Assembly (NCBI RefSeq): GCF_964340395.1
Contig: NC_135565.1
Span: forward strand, 8,651,742 to 8,710,241
DNA: 58,500 nt
Source of the DNA: Glandiceps talaboti
Taxonomy: Eukaryota; Hemichordata; Enteropneusta; Spengelidae
Reading direction: 5' to 3'
Below are positions 42,387 through 44,800 of the stretch, piece after piece. The first letter of the stretch is position 1; the number at the start of each line of letters is the position of its first letter. The position numbers were made by a program, and so were the translations under genes. The notes below the pieces were generated by a model. The model was not told the DNA's origin. It saw only the letters and a program-made list of their open reading frames with translations, and ran no database searches.

Positions 42387-43584
42387 GTGAATAATTCATT
42401 ATTATTTGACGATATTATCATTATTCAATTATTATTTTGTCATTAATTGACGGTTTTATCCATACTTCGTAATATTTTATTATATAATTAGCTGAATTTA
42501 TCTAATCTATGGCATATAGTTCACTCAATCTAAGAGATATCTTAGAACCTTTGGTTACTAAACCATGAATATTTTGAACAGACTGATGCTTCTTATAGGG
42601 TTCGTGTCTAAAGAGGTTTATACATATGAAGCAATGGATTTTAGTTAGTAATTCACTAGGTACATATAAAATTACTGAAATTTCAGAGGGATGGGGTGGA
42701 TTGTTTTGTGGATGAATTGCAAGGGGTCACTATTTTTTAAGTACAACATGGACAAAAAGTCACCGTTCCACCCCCGGCCATAAAAAACTGATCGCTTCCT
42801 TAAAACGTGGCGTACAGTAATGAATTTACTTTAAAAGTGTTTCATAGAAGTGTATAATTATCCAGTGGAAAGGTTTTAAATACCAGATACTTTCGATGCA
42901 TTAGTAAACATCAAGATCGATTATGTTTACATACGAAAAGTAAATGAAGTGTTGTTTACTTGTATGCAGTGAAATACCTAACTAATTTGCATAATAATTT
43001 GATAGGTAAGCGTCTAATTTGCAGTTACTTGATATTTCAGAATTTGCAATGGTCAAGAAAAATAGTAAAATACTTAAATGAAGCAACAAAAATGTGTTCA
43101 AAAAGTGTGTAACAATCTGTGCTTAAAAAAATGCATGTATTTGCTATTTTCATCAGGATTTTACTTTGCTTTAGGATCTATTTCATCTCAATTTATCTCA
43201 TTTGCATAACCAACAGTGAGAATACCGGTTTTATTTCTGACTGTACATCAATGTAAACAATGGTTCATATGTAATAAACTTGATTATTATTTAAATTATT
43301 ATTGTTATATAATTTTATATAATTATTAATGTTTGTCAGGAAACAATTTTTAATAATAATAGTTTATGTATCCCTTTCACTAAACCACAGAAAAGCTATA
43401 GTGTTTTGTAGCCCAGTGGTGATTTCATAGTGTGTTTTTATTATTCAACTACATATATTGTTTGTTAACTGAGAATGGACAATGTTTGCTACTACTTACC
43501 AATATCTGGTGGGACCTTTTTCAATTCTCGTCCAGACAAGTCGATTGCCGTACTATCTATATCAAACTCGTTCAGCAGCTCCAT
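483..43584 (-). CDS. PIDD1-like: PIDD1-like LRR-ZU5-ZU5-UPA protein, 8 coding exons, 3' end outside window
   Basis: Exons 43584-43500, 32103-30913, 9544-9272, 8867-8821, 6481-6188, 2497-2315, 1994-1660 and 888-483 join in frame (2814 nt, 938 codons) at GT/AG borders with matching phases. Predicted order: LRRs (residues about 12-510), linker, first ZU5 (about 533-655), second ZU5 (about 656-803, with the ZU5-typical stretch AIPPGA), UPA (about 803-938). This is the layout of vertebrate PIDD1, a cytoplasmic and nuclear scaffold that uses a C-terminal death domain to assemble a caspase-2 or an NF-kB-signalling complex. The death domain is not in the window because the last exon ends at an open donor at the left edge. 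The family assignment comes from domain order and motifs read by eye. Orthology is not proven; a lineage-specific PIDD-like paralogue is possible. The last acceptor (889/888) is the weakest junction. Confidence 0.82.
889..1659. other. Intron 7, no further feature seen
   Basis: Intron between exons 7 and 8. AT-rich sequence with no repeat, element or coding stretch that I can support. A frame at 1696-1472 is the read-through of exon 7 past its donor. Confidence 0.6.
1660..1994 (-). CDS. PIDD1-like: PIDD1-like exon 7: second ZU5 domain
   Basis: A 335-nt exon from acceptor AAACTATATAG to donor GTGAGT, entering in phase 0 and leaving in phase 2. It contains SGKITNLSKPVTITLKSP, ELRILKDVKDDNTWIDITSE and, at the end, FVSFQVNSFSG. 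The last segment aligns with the 'FQVNHFSG' end of PIDD/UNC5-type ZU5 domains but has Ser in place of the His of the HFS autoproteolysis motif. Confidence 0.85.
2315..2497 (-). CDS. PIDD1-like: PIDD1-like exon 6: end of first ZU5, start of second
   Basis: A 183-nt exon (61 codons, phase 0/0), acceptor CTTTTCAATAG and donor GTAAGT. It starts NEFSIKISRLGLFVAISRP, the last strands of the first ZU5, where vertebrate PIDD has the His-Phe-Ser self-cleavage site; here no HFS is present. It then opens the second ZU5 with VAFGDNKAASIAIPPGAAKG, in which IPPGA is the most conserved ZU5 segment. Confidence 0.83.
2498..3721. other. Intron 5, right-hand part, no feature seen
   Basis: Intron between exons 5 and 6, on the exon 6 side of the Penelope-like remnant. 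AT-rich, only short frames, no repeats recognised. The short interval 1995-2314 (intron 6) likewise holds nothing I can name. Confidence 0.5.
3722..5580 (-). mobile_element. Penelope-like retroelement, decayed reverse transcriptase
   Basis: In several minus-strand frames, with stops and frameshifts between them, the order matches a Penelope-type reverse transcriptase. From the high-coordinate end: an N-terminal stretch (about 5560-5450), NKQDIPLRSIVFTCDSITFK (about 4770-4710), TKLVSYDTSSLSRGVPVHED (about 4605-4545), the strand with MLSPVSPVAKNLCLKYFED (about 4395-4340), FVKTEEHAVDTQGNHINSDD (about 4285-4225), and near the end LTYLHRLSEQLFRVFRSHHL (about 3915-3860). Where the catalytic Asp pair is expected, before VKTEE, the residues are RRWHF, so the copy is dead. 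No GIY-YIG endonuclease was found beyond 3722. It sits in intron 5 of the PIDD1-like gene, same orientation. Confidence 0.72.
6188..6481 (-). CDS. PIDD1-like: PIDD1-like exon 5: first ZU5 domain
   Basis: A 294-nt exon (98 codons, phase 0 at both ends) between acceptor ATATTATATTCAG and donor GTAAGT. It reads LPSEFRLNIPESAVTKPITL, then SGVIDISPHTYNFKEGIKLC, and ends LRSDNGTHWEETTGSH. The strand order, the 'SGVIDISPHxxxFKExIxL' segment and the final 'LRSDNGTxWEETT' are typical of ZU5 domains in PIDD, UNC5 and ankyrin proteins. The domain is completed by the start of exon 6. Confidence 0.85.
6482..7541. other. Intron 4, left part, with a short GC-rich palindromic stretch
   Basis: Mostly featureless. 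Around 7270-7410 the sequence is locally GC-rich with repeated GCATGCGTA and a small inverted repeat (GCGGCAGC TTC GCTGCCGC at about 7379-7397). This could be the edge of an old mobile element, but no boundaries are visible. Confidence 0.35.
7542..8426. mobile_element. 885-bp element with ~150-bp terminal inverted repeats
   Basis: The left arm (7542-7694) and the right arm (8278-8426) are inverted copies of each other. Shared landmarks include TTCATTGCTATTTTAC, TCGTTATTTTGCCTGA, CTGATGGCCTCCTCTACAT and GCCCACGCCGTTCT, with scattered mismatches. The ~580-bp centre has no coding frame of note, so this is a non-autonomous, MITE-like or foldback element. The exact ends and a target duplication could not be fixed. 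It sits in intron 4 of the PIDD1-like gene. Confidence 0.75.
8571..8662 (+). repeat. Compound (CAC)n-(CAA)n microsatellite
   Basis: About 16 ACC/CAC units change abruptly into about 14 CAA units. The poly-Thr/poly-Asn and poly-Leu/poly-Val frames over it are artefacts. Confidence 0.95.
8821..8867 (-). CDS. PIDD1-like: PIDD1-like exon 4: short linker exon
   Basis: A 47-nt exon between a very strong acceptor (a T10 tract followed by CAG) and the donor GTAATT. It takes phase 1 to phase 0 and encodes an acidic linker (DEGGDSRQIELMGDYE) between the LRR cap and the first ZU5 domain. It is called because its length and phases are exactly what is needed to join the flanking exons. No domain is recognisable. 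Confidence 0.7.
8868..9271. other. Intron 3, nothing recognised
   Basis: Intron between exons 3 and 4. It contains the strong T-rich acceptor tract of exon 4 at its left end (8868-8880) and no other recognisable feature. Confidence 0.55.
9272..9544 (-). CDS. PIDD1-like: PIDD1-like exon 3: last LRRs and cap
   Basis: A 273-nt exon (91 codons) from acceptor TTGTGTACAG to donor GTAAGT, phase 1 on both sides. It encodes the more diverged final repeats (LSDNRLTNDALEVLG, LEIGQNAISRIPPRF, LNITENPMVYPP) and then VEVCNDGLDAIRQYQRDY. The latter is the usual end of cytoplasmic LRR arrays of the PIDD/LRRC family, where a 'P-P-x-x-V-C-x-x-G' turn leads into a short helix ending the solenoid. Confidence 0.87.
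10255..10790. repeat. Diverged tandem repeat, period about 155 bp, four copies
   Basis: The pattern 'AAGAATG...TTCAAATTCAATATAATTTACTAC-TACAT-AACCA' recurs at about 10261, 10430, 10571 and 10718, each time followed by a CAC/CACGGG-rich stretch. The copies are well diverged. The small frames in this area are products of the repetition. Confidence 0.55.
10791..12060. other. Intron 2, no feature seen
   Basis: About 1.3 kb of AT-rich intron sequence with no repeat or coding stretch I can name. The interval 9545-10254 is likewise unremarkable. Confidence 0.5.
12061..13350. other. Unrecognised stretch with short plus-strand frames and a 22-bp repeat
   Basis: Plus-strand frames of 125 codons (12123-12500) and 106 codons (13000-13320) look less biased than random but match no family I recognise. 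The first is flanked by many short 'CTGT-ACA' words typical of repeats. At 12672-12758 a unit of about 22 bp (GCTGTAACATAGGTATTTCATA) is repeated four times. This may be an old repetitive element; I cannot assign it. Confidence 0.35.
13380..13655 (-). mobile_element. tRNA-derived SINE
   Basis: On the minus strand, TGGCCAAATGGTTAG (13645-13631) resembles a tRNA A box and GGTACGAACCC (13602-13592) a B box, spaced as in a tRNA-derived polymerase III promoter. Downstream, at 13481-13500, the plus strand reads AGGAAACCGGAGTACCCGGG, a motif I know from interspersed repeats of marine invertebrates. The body runs toward lower coordinates; the tail is not sharply defined. A 195-codon frame across it is not a gene. 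Confidence 0.55.
13985..14270 (+). repeat. Diverged ~113-bp tandem repeat
   Basis: Three copies starting at about 13986, 14099 and 14214, each opening with a variant of GTTGCTATGGCCATG and then TGTTGCTAGGCATA. Only the first ~50 bases of each unit are well conserved. Confidence 0.55.
14440..14930 (+). mobile_element. LINE fragment, C-terminal Cys-rich end of a reverse-transcriptase ORF
   Basis: Plus-strand translation reads SRRALCMFRVSSHTLRGESG, then CELC-(stop)-LENEFHFYLVCPAYHVLRKKF. The arrangement C-x2-C ... E-N-E-x-H-F-x3-C-P-x-Y is the putative zinc-binding end found after the reverse transcriptase in many invertebrate LINEs. A stop at about 14737 and loss of everything upstream mark it as a dead fragment. 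It is fused directly to a different LINE fragment at about 14930. Confidence 0.6.
14931..15480 (+). mobile_element. CR1-like LINE fragment, 3' part of reverse-transcriptase ORF
   Basis: Reads VVRNLGFYFDSVVLSHSQVS, RIGRIRNVLDRTPTERLIHA, SRFDYCNSLYIHLPDYLINR, then after a one-base frameshift at about 15245 TRTRKYEYIKPVLRDFHWLP and LTYTCLQAPTYMSDLL. This is the region C-terminal to the catalytic domain in CR1-like LINEs; the same family occurs at 29.4-30.5 kb and 32.8-42.2 kb. It ends where the minisatellite at 15.5 kb begins. Confidence 0.75.
15482..15740 (-). repeat. ATTACAAATGTCGG minisatellite, array 1 (minus orientation)
   Basis: About a dozen imperfect units of 18-22 bp; the minus-strand consensus is TTATTACAAATGTCGGCAAT with variants TTTCGG, TATCGG and TTGTCGTT. 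The array is headed by a G9 tract and GTACAACCGACATT. Unit for unit it is an inverted copy of the block at 26990-27215. Frames such as YYKCRQ over it are artefacts. Confidence 0.9.
15884..15962 (+). repeat. (CAAT)n microsatellite
   Basis: Roughly 19 uninterrupted CAAT/AATC units, followed by ACTTACCTACC-like tetranucleotide decay to about 16005. Confidence 0.95.
16456..17004 (-). pseudogene. Unrecognised 182-codon frame broken by one stop
   Basis: From the ATG at 17004 the minus strand stays open for 60 codons, meets one in-frame TAG at about 16824-16822, then stays open in the same frame to 16456. The first half is basic (KDRRKTKPLRVTEWMEIEIK), the second acidic (DDESDFGLCDSEFSESYREE) and then hydrophobic. 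I do not recognise a family. It may be a gene fragment carried by a transposon, or an exon pair with an intron over the stop. A perfect hairpin lies just past its 3' end (16425-16484). Confidence 0.3.
17940..18005 (+). repeat. (GGTT)n-(GACT)n microsatellite
   Basis: GGTT units change into GACT units, with GGCT variants. A related GGTT run lies at 18257-18276. The flanks of both runs, and of 16160-16180, share short blocks (GGTCATAAGGACCG at about 16203 and 17831), so these may be scattered copies of one old repeat. Confidence 0.85.
19076..19399 (+). CDS. Hypothetical 107-residue frame inside the TIR element
   Basis: ATG at 19076 to stop at 19399. The product is very basic (about 20 Arg) with GNCRAKMAGCGRVFRVPVTR and RIRDVVQRHQNRSLF and an even, coding-like composition. 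No family recognised. It could be a relic of a DNA-binding, helix-turn-helix-like part of a transposase, or a captured host exon; I cannot decide. Confidence 0.3.
   Translation: MLELVIKVIRTRAPGNCRAKMAGCGRVFRVPVTRIERQLILEAMGQRANNYQLIADHVRANVRILSRDVQDIYIIRSATVVRRRIRDVVQRHQNRSLFAQIGNDQNL
19700..20100 (+). repeat. Subterminal GAACGAAAGCCGACGAAAA tandem repeats
   Basis: Three imperfect copies of roughly 115 bp built from AACGTC-ACGAAAGTGGACGTATG, TTTTAGAACGAAAG and CCGACGAAAAT(C)-ATTG, at about 19770, 19900 and 20030. The same words occur at the left arm (18830) and near 23590, so they are internal modules of the surrounding transposon. Repeated subterminal motifs of this kind are often transposase-binding sites. 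Confidence 0.6.
21256..22735 (-). pseudogene. CR1-like reverse transcriptase (frameshifted ORF2 part)
   Basis: The open frame contains the main RT blocks in order: NYGPISLTSVVCKIMETLI, FGFISGRST, CDFMKAFDKVPH (first catalytic Asp), GIPQGSVLGPILFVIYINTL and LFADDTKVF with the catalytic Asp pair. The usual C-terminal region follows (RPHLEYANQVWAPYLKKDI). The conserved residues are intact, but the frame is cut off from its N-terminal part by a one-base indel at about 22740, so no full ORF2 protein can be made. Confidence 0.85.
22737..23429 (-). pseudogene. CR1-like ORF2, endonuclease end and linker
   Basis: A 230-codon frame, 5'-truncated. It carries KNRLWQRFLQTKDGQVYQDY, then KTNPKKFWGYASSKSK and EKAEVLADFFSSVFT, the standard region between the endonuclease and the RT in LINE ORF2 proteins. 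It ends out of frame with the RT part. Confidence 0.8.
24665..25375 (+). repeat. ATTACAAATGTCGG minisatellite, array 2 (plus orientation)
   Basis: About 35 units of 18-22 bp, consensus TTATTACAAATGTCGGCAATT, alternating with TCGTTAGT and TCGTCAAT variants. Blocks of several units are themselves repeated (for example 24704-24850 against 24850-25000), so the array has grown by multi-unit duplication. Its frames are artefacts of a period divisible by three over short stretches. Confidence 0.95.
25969..26340 (+). repeat. Clustered (ATTC)n/(ATCC)n tetranucleotide arrays
   Basis: Three higher-order copies of an ATTC array running into ATCC units and then ATTAATTAATTTGTT (about 25969-26050, 26055-26190, 26192-26290), followed by a final ATTC array to about 26340. 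Confidence 0.92.
26371..26594 (+). repeat. (ACAT)n microsatellite with spaced ATATAT interruptions
   Basis: About 55 ACAT units interrupted by ATATAT at about 26419, 26471, 26531 and 26583, that is every 52-60 bp. This shows that a larger unit has been duplicated. All frames across it are artefacts. Confidence 0.95.
26770..27215 (+). repeat. ATTACAAATTTCGG minisatellite, array 3 (plus orientation)
   Basis: About 22 units of the family seen at 15.5 and 24.7 kb, enriched for TTTCGG and TATCGG variants. It consists of two related halves (26770-26980 and 26990-27215), each ending in AAATGTCGGTTGTACA. The second half matches 15482-15740 in inverted order. Confidence 0.92.
27216..29410. other. 2.2 kb of intron without recognised features
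   Basis: AT-rich, only short random frames. A C9 tract at 29399-29407 directly precedes the next LINE fragment. I see no repeats, exons or elements here. Intervals 24391-24664 and 25376-25968 are likewise empty. Confidence 0.55.
29415..29620 (+). mobile_element. CR1-like LINE 3' end fragment (plus)
   Basis: The frame reads GKRAFSVAAPRL-(stop)-NSLDSSIRNVPSLSSLKAQVKTHLFRKAY, the C-terminal end of the same LINE family as at 29882-30478 (which has DRAFSVAAPTLWNNLP and FKSNVKTLLFKTAF). Only about 65 codons of the ORF and a short 3' region survive. It points toward the (AT)n run at 29716. Confidence 0.75.
29716..29779. repeat. (AT)n microsatellite
   Basis: About 31 AT dinucleotides followed by AATATATTAATAATAATAATAA. 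It lies between two LINE fragments whose 3' ends face each other, so it may derive from the A- or TAA-type tail of one of them. Confidence 0.95.
29790..30541 (-). mobile_element. CR1-like LINE fragment, ORF2 3' part and 3' tail
   Basis: The intact frame 30478-29882 (198 codons) encodes the region after the RT: RRIALIRKYLSQPATEQLVH, SRIDSCNSLLFGLPKYLINR, FHITPILYQLHWLPVSERIV and SVAAPTLWNNLPLNIRQSPT, ending at the natural stop. Coding similarity continues upstream to about 30541 (VGDALIPVHCLGVILDSC). The 3' tail is TAA-rich (29780-29805 plus strand ATAATAATAATAATTTAT). A 5'-truncated but little-decayed insertion in intron 2 of the PIDD1-like gene, same orientation. Confidence 0.82.
30913..32103 (-). 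CDS. PIDD1-like: PIDD1-like exon 2: tandem leucine-rich repeat array
   Basis: A 1191-nt exon that is almost entirely LRRs. After a Tyr/Ser-rich start it carries eight copies of a 46-residue (138-bp) unit, each holding two 23-residue LRRs. One half is marked by EIPSTLWTLRQL, the other by LSTISPDIGQLTKL, with LDLSxNQL between. It enters from phase 1 (acceptor ATTATCTAG) and leaves in phase 1 (donor GTAGGT at 30912), matching the neighbouring exons. LRR arrays of this type form the N-terminal solenoid of PIDD proteins and usually bind a partner or inhibit the rest of the protein. The units are far more alike than expected for old LRRs, at DNA level too, which points to recent duplication or gene conversion. 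Confidence 0.88.
32104..32820. other. Intron 1, left part, no feature seen
   Basis: From the acceptor of the LRR exon to the first recognisable LINE sequence. AT-rich, no repeat or coding stretch supported. Confidence 0.5.
33474..33632 (+). repeat. Split direct repeat A1 (left end of DIRS/Ngaro-like element)
   Basis: 159 bp starting TGTAATTTCGCAAGTTACAT and ending TTTTTTATGC. It matches 36814-36972 with about a dozen and a half substitutions and no length change. Divergence between the two, which should be identical at insertion, dates the element as old. Confidence 0.88.
33687..34304 (+). pseudogene. DIRS-type Gag-like ORF with one in-frame stop
   Basis: ATG at 33687 (AESETRQSAEATNN) in the same frame to 34304, broken only by a TAA at 33939-33941 and a short gap. 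After the stop: NMKVRDGLQEAKSNIDFKKL, then DEGIEIIDQRQKLILLADGS and EFGWGTALEYQAHELADDSD. The 'E-x-G-x-x-x-x-D-x-R-Q-K-x-I-x-x-A-D-x-S-E-x-G-W' segment is characteristic of the first ORF of DIRS/Ngaro elements. A proline-glycine-rich end follows. Confidence 0.72.
34396..35240 (+). pseudogene. DIRS-type reverse transcriptase, frameshifted
   Basis: Open from 34396 to 34962 with GNLLRCIDFWREHAPKPIVE, LLETGAIEEVKDKPYVCNPL, GKSRLILDLRLVNLHLFK and FDMKSGYHQ, the fingers and first catalytic Asp of a DIRS RT. After the stop at 34962 the similarity continues in other frames, including VIYIDDGLG at about 35099-35125, the catalytic Asp pair in the DIRS-typical Y-I-D-D-G context. At least two frameshifts and one stop separate the parts. 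Confidence 0.78.
35246..35999 (+). pseudogene. DIRS-type RNase H domain
   Basis: The frame 35246-35941 ends the RT thumb (KPITVRRIAHIVGQIMSM) and contains the RNase H: VAYSDASGKAFGGYVVQHDK (first Asp), SSTWRELEAVHRVL (Glu), VKWFTDNQNVVSI (Asp) and the downstream IPRSANEKA after a stop at 35939-35941. The order matches the RNase H of DIRS elements. The TAG at 35939 lies where the family has Trp, so a single base change explains the break. Confidence 0.75.
36014..36523 (+). pseudogene. DIRS/Ngaro pol C-terminal region; recombinase missing
   Basis: Open for 169 codons. FSVDRFASSYNAKCTVFNSR, DAFTQNWGADVNWLLLPPTY and LILPVWKSAYYWPLIC belong to the conserved block ('G-x-x-x-x-D-R-F-A-S ... N-x-x-x-P-P-x-x-L-I') that follows RNase H in DIRS/Ngaro pol. 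The catalytic tyrosine recombinase (about 300 residues, R-H-x-x-R...Y) should follow, but only about 260 bp remain before B1 and they contain no recombinase motif, so this part has been deleted. Confidence 0.72.
36784..36813 (+). repeat. Split direct repeat B1
   Basis: 30 bp from GTATTTAAGGCCC to GGTCCAAAACA, identical to 41691-41720 (B2). It directly adjoins A2. Confidence 0.88.
36814..36972 (+). repeat. Split direct repeat A2
   Basis: Copy of A1 (33474-33632). In an intact Ngaro element B2 would follow; here the partner B2 is 4.7 kb away because a LINE inserted between them. Confidence 0.88.
37308..40265 (-). CDS. LINE ORF2: endonuclease-reverse transcriptase, 985 residues
   Basis: An apurinic-type endonuclease occupies about residues 35-245: HINVRSLNKN, ISEVW (catalytic Glu 70), IIYRRPN, MGDFNIDL (Asp/Asn at 173-175) and SDHFPVF (237-239). 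The reverse transcriptase follows at about 490-770: DNYRPISILP, YGFRQKYST, IDFSKAFDTINH (Asp near 620), CGVPQGSVLGPTLFLLYIND and LFADD (707-710). A C-terminal region after the RT ends at residue 985. All catalytic residues are present. The protein nicks genomic DNA and copies its own RNA at the nick (target-primed reverse transcription). FADD instead of YADD is common in CR1/jockey-group elements. The clade is assigned by motif style only. Confidence 0.92.
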   Translation of the reverse strand: MVDDTCEYLFDVRNSALTPQNFNVNFNSEDNISFSVSHINVRSLNKNFDSLRLFYEDVIQTNFSIIGISEVWNISNINLFSLKGYSFEVNCRVGTRGGGVGAYISSSIKYKVLQAEVVHAETLWLETCIENQKVVIGIIYRRPNTNLTEFQTNLIEVLNTFKLDKSQCIIMGDFNIDLNNPNMNSEMFLGSMNCLCLHQLITSPTRVTSTSSTLIDHVYTNICSNTIQSGTIMTDVSDHFPVFAIFENLLSKDTTSNCKHISYRCYSKYDVELFRRHLTGINWDDVYNCSDVNSAYDKFSSIFIAACDKHAPNISRNTKRPRTNKPWITRAIKKSINRKHKLYVNVIKSNFKPCIVSKYKNYRNDLTSILRDAKKMYYGNLFFKNKGNMKKTWNVINDVLGKRNGNAKDNLPDKLIIASDGNQCEYTSPQDIVSGFNDFFVNIGPRLASNMSRDNFRDYLTEPIQNSFYLYPTTQYEVRELLRTLDISKSCGYDNIPAKLLSDASDTISKPLEYIFNLSFSSGEVPNSLKIAKVKPIYKKGPEQSPDNYRPISILPLLNKILEKLVDNRLRSFLNRNKILYDHQYGFRQKYSTKLSVVNIVNYLLKQLDEGRITLGIFIDFSKAFDTINHRILLSKLEHYGIRGIPLMWFQDYFCNRQQYVSSDDVNSICLPISCGVPQGSVLGPTLFLLYINDLPLSSSFFDFRLFADDSNLFHTFPQYLNNIDLSSVNTEFEKVIDWCTANKLSINENKTKFMFIRGRRKEMNISGTMCINGNVIEQVDSASFVGIVFDNHLLWNMHIDAVNKTIRKKIGIIYKLRDFVPQNILILLYKTFVQPHITYGIEVWGSTFSSYLNCILLAQKMAVRAITHSQSMTHSSPLFNTLEILDVHKLHRFLVSTFVYDLLHNNLPHSVDEYCNVLNYEYNTRQKEQNNLCVPTVKTFYGKQSMTYTGAVTWNSIQHSTRNEPRRQRFKSSLCKDLLKEYVI
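40313..41260 (-). CDS. LINE ORF1: RNA-binding coiled-coil protein, 315 residues
   Basis: It starts MIAIMKCNDCGIRRKVKLCQ; CNDC...LC...LCPEC is a small Cys-rich, zinc-binding-like module at residues 7-30, as in ORF1 of many CR1-like LINEs (Met 5 is an alternative start). A long coiled coil follows (about 70-155), then an RRM-like region opening with YNRRINLEIAGVPESDG (about 150-250) and a basic C-terminal domain (NENLCQTQRQLLRKANDARK) as in the L1-ORF1/transposase-22 type. Such proteins trimerise on the element's RNA and act as chaperones. Intact; stop 47 bp before ORF2. Confidence 0.85.
   Translation of the reverse strand: MIAIMKCNDCGIRRKVKLCQGDLMLCPECDKLRFGKESPRAMSTTSNNMADCAPGEVSQQVAKPLMEAESSELAKVLNAILEMKDDIKRLADSQSDIVKAMDFINLQFETMRKRMENMQESHDTLMQDNDRLHKRVAILETELHSLDQYNRRINLEIAGVPESDGSENTDAITLDILQKIHPDITANDVDISHRIGTKQNPVQPAGNQHPQQRNFRSRPIIVRFTTRKARNAVYENRRKLHGVSTRNFGYQQDGNIFINENLCQTQRQLLRKANDARKSAKFSYLWTYNGTIYVRKNKDARSIIINNESDLRKIH
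41301..41690. other. Unassigned stretch between LINE 5' end and repeat B2
   Basis: Contains AATAAAGTTCAATGACCTGG (about 41631) and no coding frame. It is either the 5' leader of the CR1-like LINE or the displaced end of repeat A2 of the DIRS-like element, or both. Confidence 0.4.
41691..41720 (+). repeat. Split direct repeat B2 (right end of DIRS/Ngaro-like element)
   Basis: 30 bp identical to B1 (36784-36813). The next base (41721) resumes the split LINE remnant. Confidence 0.88.
41850..41951. mobile_element. 102-bp foldback element with 9-bp target duplication
   Basis: The ends TAGTCTGTAAGGTACGCCGTGACG (first 20 are TAGTCTGTAAGGTACGCCGT) and their inverted partner ending at 41951 agree at 21 of 24 positions. 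ATCGCTGAC is present on both sides (41841-41849 and 41952-41960). Inside, CGCCCTC (41878-41884) pairs with GAGGGCG (41918-41924), so nearly the whole element folds into one long hairpin. It is GC-rich in AT-rich surroundings and interrupts the LINE remnant coding sequence. An 8-9-bp duplication would fit hAT, Merlin or Mutator-type transposases. No coding capacity. Confidence 0.8.
42243..42387 (+). repeat. (GATT)n and (TTTA)n microsatellites
   Basis: About six GATT units at 42243-42267, then about 17 TTTA units at 42317-42387. The first directly follows the 3' end of the LINE remnant and is probably its tail. Confidence 0.92.
42388..43499. other. Intron 1, right part, no feature seen
   Basis: AT-rich intron between the LINE tail and exon 1. 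Imperfect direct repetitions of AATTATTATT-type words only. Confidence 0.5.
43500..43584 (-). CDS. PIDD1-like: PIDD1-like exon 1: start codon and first LRR half
   Basis: Encodes 28 codons from the ATG at 43584 plus one base, ending IDLSGRELKKVPPDI at a consensus donor (GTAAGT) in phase 1. The LRR pattern (L-S-G-x-x-L-x-x-V-P-P-D-I) continues directly into the exon at 32103. The ATG is preceded by TTTTCATCACAG, a good acceptor, so this is probably not the transcription start; a non-coding leader exon upstream is likely, and candidates lie in the duplicated block from 44.6 kb. No signal peptide is visible, which fits a cytosolic protein. Confidence 0.8.
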
Positions 43585-43630
43585 TTCTGTGATGAAAATA
43601 AACTTGTTACTGACAAGAATGTATCCAACG

Positions 43631-43635
<5 letters not shown>

Positions 43636-43708
<73 letters not shown>
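43636..43708. repeat. (TA)n microsatellite
   Basis: About 36 uninterrupted TA units, 52 bp upstream of the predicted start codon of the PIDD1-like gene (minus strand), either in a leader intron or in the promoter. Confidence 0.95.
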
Positions 43709-43710
<2 letters not shown>

Positions 43711-44121
43711 CTCTGCGAAATTGCTCAATTTATAAATGGGTAGGTAACTTTACCCAGTTCATGAAACAGGCAATCGTGTTGCCCAGGTTATGAAGTGGGT
43801 ATTGTAAGATATGCCCAGTACATTAAATGGGCATCTTTTATAGGACACACACAAAATAGAATAAGAATCAGACAATTTTATTATCATGTATTTACAAACT
43901 CATCACTTCACAATTCTTATTGTATTATTATTCAGTGTAGCTTTTGTTTTTAATATAGTTCGATAATCAACACCCCAGTTCAAAACTCTTGTCCCCCCCC
44001 CCCAGTTAATTAGGCCCCTTTTAGATCGTAATCTATACTCTCATTTGCAAGGTTGACCATTCCATGAACTGGGCAAAGTTACATGCACATTTCATGAACT
44101 GGGCAGTTTCACGGATTGGGT

Positions 44122-44125
<4 letters not shown>

Positions 44126-44216
<91 letters not shown>

Positions 44217-44220
44217 GTAA
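44126..44220. repeat. (CA)n-(TA)n microsatellite
   Basis: About 17 CA units followed by about 25 TA units and a TATGTATATATG end. Confidence 0.95.
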
Positions 44221-44670
44221 ACTCAGTTTATGTAATATTTAGATACTTGAGTAAACAGTGCTCAATACATATCTATGTAGAGTGGTGTGAATAACAAAGT
44301 ATCAAGTAAGATACACAGGAGCCTTTATACAGTGTTTCACATGATATGGGTGCCACAGTGAAAGTTGGTCAATACATATCTATTTTGAGGCTGGTACTTT
44401 GGTATTAATTCGGAACGTTTATTTAATACACTAGATTTGTCAGCATATATGATATATAGCTTTATTGCCAAACTGAGGTGACACTGCTTCGATACATTCG
44501 AATAGGACTTTGCTTGTGTGATGACTGATCAGTCAAAAGTTTTATTGATATGGTAAATGTGTATCCACGCTCCTTTATTGGAGAGAGTATATTAAATTAC
44601 TTCCTATCGAAATTTTGAATCACAAACGACCTAAATAAGTCACACCCGTCATATTTACTTTTATACTTAC

Positions 44671-44800
44671 CTTGTGGTTAAGGTAGTCGTACACGTAAAC
44701 TTTGAATGTCTACAGTTTTCGTTCGATACAGGGCAAATTTTCCGTACAATCGTCCTAAACCCGGGATAAACGTCGACTTGTGTTGTGATGTGTAGTATTC
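44671..44800 (-). other. Candidate non-coding leader exon of the PIDD1-like gene, copy A
   Basis: On the minus strand the sequence runs to CTTAACCACAAG and then the consensus donor GTAAGTATA (44670). The next downstream acceptor is TTTTCATCACAG just before the PIDD1-like ATG (43584). The donor is retained in the paralogous copies at 47078 (GTAGGTA) and 49369 (GTAAGTA), and a donor-containing stretch about 1 kb upstream of an ATG exon is the right place for a 5' untranslated exon. The 5' limit is arbitrary and no TATA box can be asserted. Inference only. Confidence 0.35.
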
